Assembly (NCBI GenBank): GCA_024235655.1
Contig: JACKLY010000001.1
Span: 558,001 to 622,000, forward strand
DNA from: Zoogloeaceae bacterium
GTDB lineage: Bacteria > Pseudomonadota > Gammaproteobacteria > Burkholderiales > Rhodocyclaceae
Direction of reading: 5' to 3'
DNA: 64,000 nucleotides
Shown here piece by piece: positions 15,885-23,915 of this stretch. The notes under the pieces are model-generated. The model was not told the DNA's origin, ran no database searches, and worked only from the letters and a program-made list of their open reading frames with translations. Positions within the stretch are counted from its first letter, which is position 1. The number at the start of each line of letters is the position of its first letter. The position numbers were made by a program, and so were the translations under genes.

Positions 15885-17378
15885 CTATTTTGCGGCAGGC
15901 GCGCCGCCGGTCTCCCTGAGGGCGGTATTCCGCGCCTCCAGCGTTTCTAGCTGCAGCTTGTAGGCCGCGTAGTATTTGTAGATGTTGCGCACATAGCCAA
16001 CCGTTTCCTGCCCGATGCGTTCGGCAGCCACCAGTTCGACATTGTTGAACCATTTGTTCGGGTCGAGGCCCTTGGCCTCGGCTTCCTTGCGCAGTCGGGC
16101 AATGCGCCCGGGGCCGGCGTTGTAGGCAGCAAAGGCAAACAGCGTGCGGTTGGTCTCGTCGAAATCCGCATCGTCGAAATAGACATCAAGCAGCTTGCGC
16201 ATGTACTTGATGCCACCGTGGACGTTGTTTTCGGCTTGCCGGATGTCGCCCACGCCGAGTTCCTTGCCGGTGGCCGGCATGATCTGCATGATGCCGATGG
16301 CGCCTACATGGCTCTTGGCGTCCTGATTGAGGCCGGATTCCTGAAAGCCCTGCGCCGCCACCATCAGGTAATCGAAGTGGTAGCGCTCACCGTAGACCTT
16401 GAAGAATTGCAGGGTTTGCTCGAAACGCTGCCAGTCGGAGCCGGCCGTAGGATTCTTGATCGCCTTGATTCGCCTCTGGTAGTTGGCCAGCCGTTGCTCA
16501 GCGCTGCCCATCACCTTCCTGTTGGCGATGAGGAATTCGTTGATCACCTCGCCAAGCCTGGGATGGCCTTCCTTGAAGGCCCAGCCGATGCTCCCCCCCT
16601 CATTCACCTTCAGCTCAGGATGTACCCGCAGGTTCTTGAGCATGCCGGCCCACAGATTGGCTTTCCAGTCGTCGACAACGATGATGTTGAGCACGCCGGC
16701 ATTGAGCATGTCCATCATGTCTTCGTCCTCCAGTGCATCAGGGACGAGGTGCAGTTTCATCAGCGGCTTGCCGGCTGCACGGAATTTTTCGTTGAGTTTT
16801 TTCAGGCTGCTGTAATAGCTGCTCGACGAGCGAACGTGCACTTCTTTCCCGGCGAGGTCGTCAATGCTGGCCAATGCCGGAGAAGTCGGGCCGGTGACGA
16901 CCACCTCGAATATTTCACGCTGGTTGATCGGCATGGAGAAGTCGACCTGCGCATCGCGCTCGGGTGTGATCGTGATATTGCCGACGGCGATTTCCGCCTT
17001 GCCGTCGATGAGTTTCTGCAGCAATTTGTCGCGCGTGGTCGGGATCAGGTAAAGCGTGATCGGTCGTGAACCGGTCTTGTATTTCTTGTTCAGCCAGCGC
17101 TCGAACTGTTGCAGCGATTCGGCGGTCAGGCCACGCTGCTGGCCCTTGTCGTTGAAGAACAGGGTACGGCTGTAGGGAACGGCAACCCGGATCAAGCGGC
17201 GCTTGATCATGGCATCAAAATCGCCGGTCAACACCTTGGTCTCTGTTGAGAGTTTTGCGTGTTGCACTTTCTTCGCGGCAGGTGCTGGTGTCTCAGCGTG
17301 GATGCCTGCGGCAAGAAACAGGGTGGCCGCAGCCAGGAGATGGATCAGTGGGGGCATGTACCTCAATCTTGCCTGCAT
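15885..17378 (-). CDS. MltF-like lytic transglycosylase with solute-binding domain
   Basis: Periplasmic peptidoglycan-cleaving enzyme of 497 residues. A signal peptide (AAATLFLAAGIHAET) is followed by a type 3 solute-binding domain at about 50-290 (IRVAVPYSRTLFFNDKGQQR, AEIAVGNITITPERDAQVDF). A GH23 SLT domain occupies about 320-475, with the catalytic Glu in AAQGFQESGLNQ and the motifs GAIGIMQIMPATGKELGV and AFAAYNAGPGRIARLR. This architecture matches MltF, whose regulatory domain binds muropeptides. MltF is usually lipidated in enterics; no lipobox is seen here. It is transcribed alone. Confidence 0.9.
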   Translation of the reverse strand: MQARLRYMPPLIHLLAAATLFLAAGIHAETPAPAAKKVQHAKLSTETKVLTGDFDAMIKRRLIRVAVPYSRTLFFNDKGQQRGLTAESLQQFERWLNKKYKTGSRPITLYLIPTTRDKLLQKLIDGKAEIAVGNITITPERDAQVDFSMPINQREIFEVVVTGPTSPALASIDDLAGKEVHVRSSSSYYSSLKKLNEKFRAAGKPLMKLHLVPDALEDEDMMDMLNAGVLNIIVVDDWKANLWAGMLKNLRVHPELKVNEGGSIGWAFKEGHPRLGEVINEFLIANRKVMGSAEQRLANYQRRIKAIKNPTAGSDWQRFEQTLQFFKVYGERYHFDYLMVAAQGFQESGLNQDAKSHVGAIGIMQIMPATGKELGVGDIRQAENNVHGGIKYMRKLLDVYFDDADFDETNRTLFAFAAYNAGPGRIARLRKEAEAKGLDPNKWFNNVELVAAERIGQETVGYVRNIYKYYAAYKLQLETLEARNTALRETGGAPAAK

Positions 17379-17444
17379 GAAGTCATTCTCCGGTTTAGGC
17401 GCTGATAGAATTGGCGATCATACTACCGAGACAGGCCTGCCACC

Positions 17445-18977
17445 ATGACCGCCCCGCTGACCATTGCCCGCCAAGCCTCAACCGACCTTGTCCTGCTGCC
17501 CGCGCTGGCCAACCGCCACGGCCTGATTACCGGCGCCACCGGCACCGGCAAGACCGTGACCCTGCAGGTGCTGGCCGAACGCTTTTCCAGCATCGGCGTG
17601 CCGGTATTCATGGCGGATGTTAAAGGCGACCTTTCCGGCTTGGCGGCCGCCGGCACGGCATCGCCGAAGCTGGCCAAGCGGCTGGAGTCGCTGGGCGTGA
17701 CGGATTGGCAGCCGGCGACTTTTCCCGCTGCCTTCTGGGATGTTTTCGGCGCTGCCGGCCACCCGGTACGGGCGACGATTTCCGACATGGGGCCGATCCT
17801 TCTGTCGCGCCTGCTCAACCTCAACGACACGCAGTCCGGCGTGTTGCAGCTGGTGTTCAAGATTGCCGACGACCAGGGGCTGCTCCTGCTCGACCTGAAA
17901 GACCTGCGGGCGATGGTGCAGCATGTCGGTGAGAACGCGAAAAGCTTCACCACCGAATACGGCAATGTCTCGGCGGCTTCCATTGGCGCCATCCAGCGCA
18001 ATTTGCTGACTTTGGGCGAAGCCGGTGGCGATGTCTTCTTCGGCGAGCCGATGCTCGACATCAACGACCTGATGCAGACGCTGGACGGCAAGGGGGTGAT
18101 CAACATCCTCGCCGCCGACAAGCTGATGCAGAACCCGCGGCTTTATTCCACCTTCCTCCTCTGGCTGCTGGCCGAGCTGTTCGAGCAGTTGCCGGAAGTT
18201 GGCGACATGGACAAACCGAAACTCGTGTTCTTCTTCGACGAGGCGCATCTGCTCTTCAACGAGGCACCGGCTGCACTGCTGGAGAAGATCGAGCAGGTGG
18301 TACGCCTGATCCGTTCCAAGGGTGTTGGCGTCTATTTCGTGTCGCAGAATCCGCTCGATATTCCCGATACCGTGCTCGGCCAGCTCGGCAACCGCGTGCA
18401 GCATGCGCTGCGTGCCTTTACGCCGCGTGACCAGAAGGCGGTGAAGACCGCCGCCGAAACGTTGCGCGCCAATCCGGGCTTCGATGCGGCCACCGCGATT
18501 ACCGAACTGGGCGTTGGCGAGGCGCTGGTCTCCTTCCTCGATGAGAAGGGCCGTCCGTGCATCGTCGAGCGCGCCTTCGTGCTGCCGCCGGCCTCGCGCA
18601 TCGGCCCGCTGGAAGTTTCCGAGCGGCAGGCGGTGATCAAGGCTTCGCTGGTCTATGGCGTCTATGAAAAAACCGAAGACCGTGAGTCGGCCTACGAAAA
18701 ACTCAAGGGCCGGCAGGAAGCAGCGGCAGCACAGAACGCCGCCCCGGCAGTAGCGGCACCGGCTGAAGCGCCGGCATCCGGCGGTGGCTGGTTTGGCGGG
18801 CTGGGGGACATGTTCGGAGGCAGCAAGCCGGCGAGCCGTGGCGCATCGCGCGGCGGGGATTCAGTGATCGAGGCGGCTGCCAAGAGCGCGGCGCGTGCCA
18901 TCGGCTCGCAGGTCGGCCGCGAAATCATCCGTGGTGTCCTCGGCTCCATCCTTGGCGGTGGTTCGCGCCGTCGCTGA
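17445..18977 (+). CDS. HerA-like ATPase (DUF853)
   Basis: P-loop ATPase of 510 residues in the HerA/FtsK superfamily. Walker A is at about 26-33 (GATGTGKTVTLQVLAERF), followed by VFMADVKGDLSGLA. Walker B is KLVFFFDEAHLLF (about 260-272), and a sensor segment VYFVSQNPLDIPDTVLGQLG follows. The C-terminal region (about 425-470) is an Ala/Pro/Gly-rich linker, ending in a basic tail GGGSRRR. Archaeal HerA works with NurA in end resection; no NurA is nearby, and the role of bacterial DUF853 members is not established. It is divergent from the transglycosylase gene. Confidence 0.9.
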   Translation: MTAPLTIARQASTDLVLLPALANRHGLITGATGTGKTVTLQVLAERFSSIGVPVFMADVKGDLSGLAAAGTASPKLAKRLESLGVTDWQPATFPAAFWDVFGAAGHPVRATISDMGPILLSRLLNLNDTQSGVLQLVFKIADDQGLLLLDLKDLRAMVQHVGENAKSFTTEYGNVSAASIGAIQRNLLTLGEAGGDVFFGEPMLDINDLMQTLDGKGVINILAADKLMQNPRLYSTFLLWLLAELFEQLPEVGDMDKPKLVFFFDEAHLLFNEAPAALLEKIEQVVRLIRSKGVGVYFVSQNPLDIPDTVLGQLGNRVQHALRAFTPRDQKAVKTAAETLRANPGFDAATAITELGVGEALVSFLDEKGRPCIVERAFVLPPASRIGPLEVSERQAVIKASLVYGVYEKTEDRESAYEKLKGRQEAAAAQNAAPAVAAPAEAPASGGGWFGGLGDMFGGSKPASRGASRGGDSVIEAAAKSAARAIGSQVGREIIRGVLGSILGGGSRRR

Positions 18978-18986
18978 GCATTGTCG

Positions 18987-19217
18987 ATGAAGCCCGAGGA
19001 TCTGCAACTGCTGGTCAGCCGCGAGATGCCCTTTGGCAAGTACAAGGGGCGGCTGATTGCCGACCTGCCCGGCAACTATCTCAACTGGTTTGCCCGCGAG
19101 GGTTTCCCCAAGGGCGAAATCGGGCGCCTGCTGGCCCTGATGCAGGAGATGGATCACAACGGCTTGTCCTCGTTGCTCGATCCCTTGCGGACCCGCCCAG
19201 CGCAGCGGCGTGAGTGA
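18987..19217 (+). CDS. DUF3820-family small protein
   Basis: Short protein of 76 residues containing the compact motif MPFGKYKGRLIADLPGNYL, then LNWFAREGFPKGEIGRLL. This resembles the exonuclease-associated DUF3820 family, whose members are described as putative quorum-sensing-regulated or nuclease-associated factors without firm function. I take the ATG at 18987; a TTG two codons upstream is also in frame. It starts 9 bases after the HerA-like gene and is probably co-transcribed with it and with the HicA-like gene downstream. Confidence 0.8.
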   Translation: MKPEDLQLLVSREMPFGKYKGRLIADLPGNYLNWFAREGFPKGEIGRLLALMQEMDHNGLSSLLDPLRTRPAQRRE

Positions 19218-19235
19218 AATACAGGAGCCCTTGTC

Positions 19236-19508
19236 ATGAGTCACAAGCATCTGAAAGTGTTGCAGGCCATTTTCCACGACCCGATCAACGCCAACATCCA
19301 GTGGCGCGAGGTTGAGTCCCTGCTCCATCACCTGGGGGCGACAATCGAGCCCAGCCATGGCGCACGTTTCCGGATCGTGCTCAACCAGCGCGAGTTTTTC
19401 CTGCATCACCCGCACCACAGCAACGAATTCAACAAGCCGGAAATCAAGTATCTGCGCGAGTGCCTGGCCGCTGCCGGGGTGTCATTGTCGAGCTACGAAG
19501 CGCGCTGA
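19236..19508 (+). CDS. Orphan HicA-like protein (putative mRNA interferase fold)
   Basis: Protein of 90 residues resembling the HicA toxin fold, a double-stranded-RNA-binding-like domain: an N-terminal helix KVLQAIFHDP, VESLLHHLGATIEPSHGARF with a His in the position of the HicA catalytic GSH motif, then EFFLHHPHHSNEFNKPEIKY and an LRECLAAAGV helix. A ribosome site AGGAG lies 10 bases upstream. No HicB antitoxin gene is found on either side. It may be a domesticated RNA-binding protein rather than a toxin; the family assignment is moderate. Confidence 0.65.
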   Translation: MSHKHLKVLQAIFHDPINANIQWREVESLLHHLGATIEPSHGARFRIVLNQREFFLHHPHHSNEFNKPEIKYLRECLAAAGVSLSSYEAR

Positions 19509-19589
19509 ATCGGTTTTATCTGCTGAAACCCAAGCCAATTACGCGGGTTTGCGTTACGGTGTGCGCTGCGTAATCATCAGAGTTTGCTA

Positions 19590-20783
19590 ATGAACATCTC
19601 GCGAGAACAGATCGAACGTTTCAAGGTGATGGGTGCCGGCATCTGCAGCCTGATCCTGGTGCTCGGTGTCGCCCGCTTCTCCTACACGCCGCTGCTTCCC
19701 CTGATGCAGCAGCAGGCCGGGCTGGGCGTGGCCGCTGCGGGCTGGCTGGCCGCCATCAATTACGCCGGGTATCTGTGCGGCGCACTGATTGCCTCGCAGA
19801 TCAGCGACCTTGTCTTGAAGGATCGCCTCTACCGCATCGGCATGGTCGTCGCCATTCTCAGTACCGTGCTGATGGGCCTGAGCACCGATGTCACCGTCTG
19901 GGCCATCTCCCGCTTTGTTGCCGGGCTGTCCAGCGCGGCCGGCATGCTGCTCGGCACCGGGCTGATCCTCAACTGGCTGATTCGCCACAACCATCGCCCG
20001 GAACTGGGCATCCATTTTTCCGGCATCGGCCTTGGCATTGCCGGTTGTGCGGCGGCGGTGGCGCTGATGAGTTCTTCGCTGGACTGGCGCGAGCAGTGGT
20101 TCGCCTTCACCGCCATTGGCTGCCTGTTGCTGGTGCCGGCCCTGCGCTGGTTGCCGGCGCCGGATCGCAGCGATCTCACCAAGACCGGGGTCAAGATGGA
20201 AGACAGGCCACCCAGTCTGCTCTTCATGCGCATCTTCATGGCCGCCTACTTTTGTGCCGGCGTTGGCTACGTGGTCAGCGCCACCTTCATCGTTGCCATC
20301 GTCGATCATCTGCCGGGCCTGGCCGGCCGCGGCACGCTGGTCTTTCTGGCGCTCGGGCTGGCGGCCGCGCCGGCCTGCATCAACTGGGATTTCATCGCTC
20401 GTCGCAGCGGCGACATCAACGCGCTGATCCTCGCTGCCGTACTGCAGATCGTCGGCATCCTGCTGCCGCTGGGAGGGGGGCTGGCGCTGGCCATTGCCGG
20501 TGCCCTGCTCTTTGGCGGCACCTTCATCGGCATGGTCAGCCTGGTGCTGACCATGGCCGGTCGCTACTACCCGACACGCCCAGCCAAGATGATGGGCAAG
20601 ATGACCATTGCCTACGGTGTCGCCCAGATCATTGCCCCGGCCATTACCGGCTGGCTGGCAACGAGCCTCGGCAGCTACAACGCCGGTCTCTGGCTGGCGG
20701 CCGGGGTCATGGTGATCGGCACCTTGCTGTTGCTGGTCTTGCGCAAGGTGGAAAGGCGAGATGCCGCCGCGTTGCGCGGGTGA
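19590..20783 (+). CDS. YbfB/YjiJ-family MFS transporter
   Basis: Major facilitator of 397 residues with about twelve hydrophobic helices. It begins with a basic cytoplasmic segment and the signature ILVLGVARFSYTPLLPLMQQ, characteristic of the YbfB/YjiJ group. It continues with AGWLAAINYAGYLCGALIAS and ends GYGV-type helices and LLVLRKVERRDA. The ATG at 19590 is preferred to an in-frame TTG two codons earlier. The substrate is unknown. It is separated by about 80 bases from the HicA-like gene and by about 200 bases from the patatin operon. Confidence 0.88.
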   Translation: MNISREQIERFKVMGAGICSLILVLGVARFSYTPLLPLMQQQAGLGVAAAGWLAAINYAGYLCGALIASQISDLVLKDRLYRIGMVVAILSTVLMGLSTDVTVWAISRFVAGLSSAAGMLLGTGLILNWLIRHNHRPELGIHFSGIGLGIAGCAAAVALMSSSLDWREQWFAFTAIGCLLLVPALRWLPAPDRSDLTKTGVKMEDRPPSLLFMRIFMAAYFCAGVGYVVSATFIVAIVDHLPGLAGRGTLVFLALGLAAAPACINWDFIARRSGDINALILAAVLQIVGILLPLGGGLALAIAGALLFGGTFIGMVSLVLTMAGRYYPTRPAKMMGKMTIAYGVAQIIAPAITGWLATSLGSYNAGLWLAAGVMVIGTLLLLVLRKVERRDAAALRG

Positions 20784-20981
20784 CATTTTTTCTCTCATCG
20801 GAACCCGGCAGCACCGTATACAAGATACGCCCTGCCTGGAGATGTCGTCGACAGATCCCGTTTTGCTCCTCACAGATACTCATTGAGCCTATTCCATCGG
20901 CAATTGTCTAATATGAAGTCATAATGCCAACAGCTTGAAGTGGGCAGGTGATTGAATCAGACTTTCTGGGGAATGCTGCCG

Positions 20982-22283
20982 ATGGATACCAGATCTTGCA
21001 GTAAAGCTTTCCGAATCCTCTCTCTCGATGGTGGTGGAACTTTTTCGCTGATCCAGGCAAAGGCGCTGGAAGATCTCTATCCCGGCGAAGACGGGCATCA
21101 GGTGCTCAGCCATTTTGACCTGGTCTCGGCCTGCTCGGGCGGATCCATTGTGGCGTCTGCTTTGGTCGAAGGGTATTCACCGAGGGCCATTTTTGAACTC
21201 TTTGACAACGCCGAAAACCGCAATGCGTTGTTCGGTCGCCTGCCCTGGTTTCGCACTCTGCTAAACCAGGTGACGGGTGTGTTCTCGTCGTCCGGCGGTG
21301 TGGGTCAGCGCTTCTCCACCGATGGCAAGCTGGCTTTCCTGCGCCGTATCCTGCCGACACGTGGTGCAATTTCCTTGCAGGATCTTCACGGTGAGCTGAA
21401 CGATCGTGTCGGCGCCGTTTGCAGAGAGCGAGGAGAATTGCCGCGGGGGATTTCTATTCTCTTTGTTACCTACGATTTCGATCGTGACCGTGCGCGCATG
21501 ATGCGTAGCAACTCGGCAAGTCCGGCCGCCAGTTTTCCCCACCGGCGGCAGCGCGCGACGCTGGCTCAGGCCGCACATGCATCGAGCACGGCGCCGATCA
21601 ACTGGTTCGACAAACCCGCCGAATTTGATGGCAGCCGTTTCTGGGACGGCGCAATGACCGGCTATAACAACCCGGTGCTCGCCGGGGTGGTCGAGGCGGT
21701 TGCAATGGGCGTGCCACGGGCTGACATCGGCGTGCTGTCGCTGGGAACCAGTACGGTGTTTCTGCCTGAACAAGGTACGGATGGCGTTGATGAGCGCTTG
21801 TGTCGAGCGCGGGCGGAGACAGGACTTTTGCCCGAGCTGGTCAAGGTTGGCAAGGTGATCATTGCTGATCCGCCGGATGCACATACCTTTATCGCTCACC
21901 TGATGCTCGATGGCGGGCTCCCAGGTGATGTTTCCTGTTGTCCCTGTACTGAAACTTCCATCGTGCGCATGAACCCGGTCATCCAGCCGGTCGTCGACCC
22001 TGAAAGTGGCGCCTGGAGTCTTCCGCCCGGCTGGAGCTTGGATGAATTCAGGCGTATCGCCGGGATGGATATTTCTGCGACGAAAAGCGATGACGTCGAT
22101 TTGATCAAGCGCTTGTGCGATGGCTGGCTGCAGAACCACTGGCATAACCAGCCCATTCGTAGCTGCGGTACCTGGGCTGCGCCACCGACTTCCCAGCCCG
22201 TGGCGAATACAGCCCATCTCTGCGAGATCGGTCATCGCTGGTATGCCGATGCACGTTCGGCCTGGTTCAGGATGGCTGCCTGA
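20982..22283 (+). CDS. Patatin-like phospholipase
   Basis: Predicted lipid acyl hydrolase of 433 residues with a Ser-Asp dyad. The oxyanion segment is ILSLDGGGTFSLIQAKALE. The nucleophile S52 lies in SACSGGS, where the usual GxSxG reads ACSGG (first Gly replaced by Ala). The catalytic D222 lies in FWDGAMTGYNNPV. No signal peptide is seen, so it is probably cytosolic. The ATG at 20982 has a GGGGA site 10 bases upstream; an ATG at 20973 and a TTG at 20952 are also in frame. Its TGA overlaps the ATG of the radical SAM gene (TGATG), implying translational coupling. Base composition is less GC-rich than in the neighbouring blocks by eye. Confidence 0.85.
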   Translation: MDTRSCSKAFRILSLDGGGTFSLIQAKALEDLYPGEDGHQVLSHFDLVSACSGGSIVASALVEGYSPRAIFELFDNAENRNALFGRLPWFRTLLNQVTGVFSSSGGVGQRFSTDGKLAFLRRILPTRGAISLQDLHGELNDRVGAVCRERGELPRGISILFVTYDFDRDRARMMRSNSASPAASFPHRRQRATLAQAAHASSTAPINWFDKPAEFDGSRFWDGAMTGYNNPVLAGVVEAVAMGVPRADIGVLSLGTSTVFLPEQGTDGVDERLCRARAETGLLPELVKVGKVIIADPPDAHTFIAHLMLDGGLPGDVSCCPCTETSIVRMNPVIQPVVDPESGAWSLPPGWSLDEFRRIAGMDISATKSDDVDLIKRLCDGWLQNHWHNQPIRSCGTWAAPPTSQPVANTAHLCEIGHRWYADARSAWFRMAA

Positions 22284-23857
22284 TGCTGATGGCTACGCGC
22301 AGGCCGCGTATCCTCATGCTCAATTGCTATGCCGACAATCATTACAGTGCGTCAGGTAGTCCACTGTCTGTGCCGCAGTCGATTGCGCCGGCGGTCCTGG
22401 CGGGGATGTTGCATCCGGAACGTGTGGATGTTCGGCTGGCCTGTGAATTTCACGGGGGGCCATTTCTGGACAAGGCTGCGATGCAGTGGGCCGATCTGCT
22501 GGTTCTGACTGGGCTTAATACGGCTTTTGACCGTATGAAGCAGGTCGCCGCCTACGCGCGAACATTCAATCCGCGAATCGTTATCGCCATGGGCGGCCCT
22601 CTGGCTCGGATGCTGCCGAAGTTATCCCGACGCTACTTCGACTATGTCTGCAGTGGCGATGTCGAGCAAATTGTCGACGTGGTCGATGCAGTATTTGGTG
22701 GCGATTGTGCGGCCGAAACATCCTTGCCCCGCTACGACCTGATGCCGGGGCCGCGCCTGATCGGTTATGCAGAGACAACCCGTAACTGCAATTTCCGTTG
22801 CAGCTTCTGTGCCATGACAGCAGAGGGGCACAAGTTCCAGACCTATGATCTTGACTACGTCCGACGCCAGATTGAGGCCCTGGGGTACCGGCAGTGCATC
22901 ATGTTTGTCGATCAGAATTTTTTCGGAGGCCCGCGCGCCTACTTTCGGGCGCGGATGGCCTTGCTTCGCGAAATGTATGAGCAGCGAAAGTTCGGCGGCT
23001 GGGCGGCACTGGTCACAGCCGACTTTTTCAAGGATAGCGAAAATCTGCAGCTGGCCCGTGCTTCCGGTTGCATCGGTTTTTTCAGTGGTGTCGAGTCATT
23101 CAGCCGCGAGCAGATCACCGCCTTCAACAAGAAGCAGAATCTGGTTCTGCCACAGGAAGATCTCATTCGCTCCTGTCTTGAAGCCGGAATGGTCTTTCAC
23201 TACGGACTGGTTTTTGATCTGAGCGAACGGCGCGTGAGCGAAGTGCTGGCAGAAACCGGATTCATCGCCGGCAATCCACGAATCACGCTGCCGAGTTTTC
23301 TCAGTTTTGCCATTCCATTGCTCGGTACGCCGCTGTTCGCGAAGCGCCTTCGCGAAGGGTCGTTTTTGCCGAATGTACGTTTACGCGATATGGATGGTCG
23401 CTCGATCGTCTGCCATACCCTTGATCCGATCGATGTCGTCAAGGATTTTGCCCTGCGTATGGATTGCGGGCTAATGCCCAGAATGCAGGTAGCAAAACAT
23501 GCCTGGCGTTTTATCCTGAACTATCGTGGACGTCTGTCGCGCTGGGGGCTGCTGAGTGGCCTCGGCAATGCCTGGACGATGAGCTATCCGCGTACCGGCA
23601 CCAATGGTCGTGATGGTATCCGGCCCGGGCGGGCGGGAAGTCGCAGCTATCTGGGCGGCACAGAGTCGCTCGGCTCTCTCTATACCCCTCGAATTGCAAT
23701 GTCCGAGCAGTATCGCAGCTATTTTGAGGCCTTGCAGGTCACCGATGCGGCAGGGGAGCTGCATCCTGATTTGTTCGACGATGCTCTCACACTCACGCGA
23801 ACAGAGAGAGTCGAAGCCCTGGCAATACCTACTTATAATGCGGTGGAGATGCCATAG
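22283..23857 (+). CDS. B12-binding-domain radical SAM protein
   Basis: Protein of 524 residues. An N-terminal Rossmann-like cobalamin-binding-type domain (about 8-140: ILMLNCYADNHYSASG, ADLLVLTGLNTAF, IVIAMGGPLA, FDYVCSGDVEQI) lacks an obvious DxHxxG motif, as in many members. A radical SAM core follows with cluster cysteines C169, C173 and C176 (TRNCNFRCSFCAM). A long C-terminal region (about 380-524) has no recognised domain. The overall layout recalls BchE/HpnJ-type enzymes that modify lipids or tetrapyrroles. Coupling with a patatin suggests a lipid-derived substrate, but that is inference. Confidence 0.86.
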   Translation: MLMATRRPRILMLNCYADNHYSASGSPLSVPQSIAPAVLAGMLHPERVDVRLACEFHGGPFLDKAAMQWADLLVLTGLNTAFDRMKQVAAYARTFNPRIVIAMGGPLARMLPKLSRRYFDYVCSGDVEQIVDVVDAVFGGDCAAETSLPRYDLMPGPRLIGYAETTRNCNFRCSFCAMTAEGHKFQTYDLDYVRRQIEALGYRQCIMFVDQNFFGGPRAYFRARMALLREMYEQRKFGGWAALVTADFFKDSENLQLARASGCIGFFSGVESFSREQITAFNKKQNLVLPQEDLIRSCLEAGMVFHYGLVFDLSERRVSEVLAETGFIAGNPRITLPSFLSFAIPLLGTPLFAKRLREGSFLPNVRLRDMDGRSIVCHTLDPIDVVKDFALRMDCGLMPRMQVAKHAWRFILNYRGRLSRWGLLSGLGNAWTMSYPRTGTNGRDGIRPGRAGSRSYLGGTESLGSLYTPRIAMSEQYRSYFEALQVTDAAGELHPDLFDDALTLTRTERVEALAIPTYNAVEMP

Positions 23858-23915
23858 GGCTGTGTCGTCGCGGCATTGCTGGCAGGACAACCGGATAGCG
23901 GAGGGTGTGAATACG

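Noticed and set aside
19587..20873. Minus-strand frame of about 428 codons opposite the MFS transporter
   Set aside because: Gln/Asp/Gly-rich antisense translation of a membrane protein; no domain signature.
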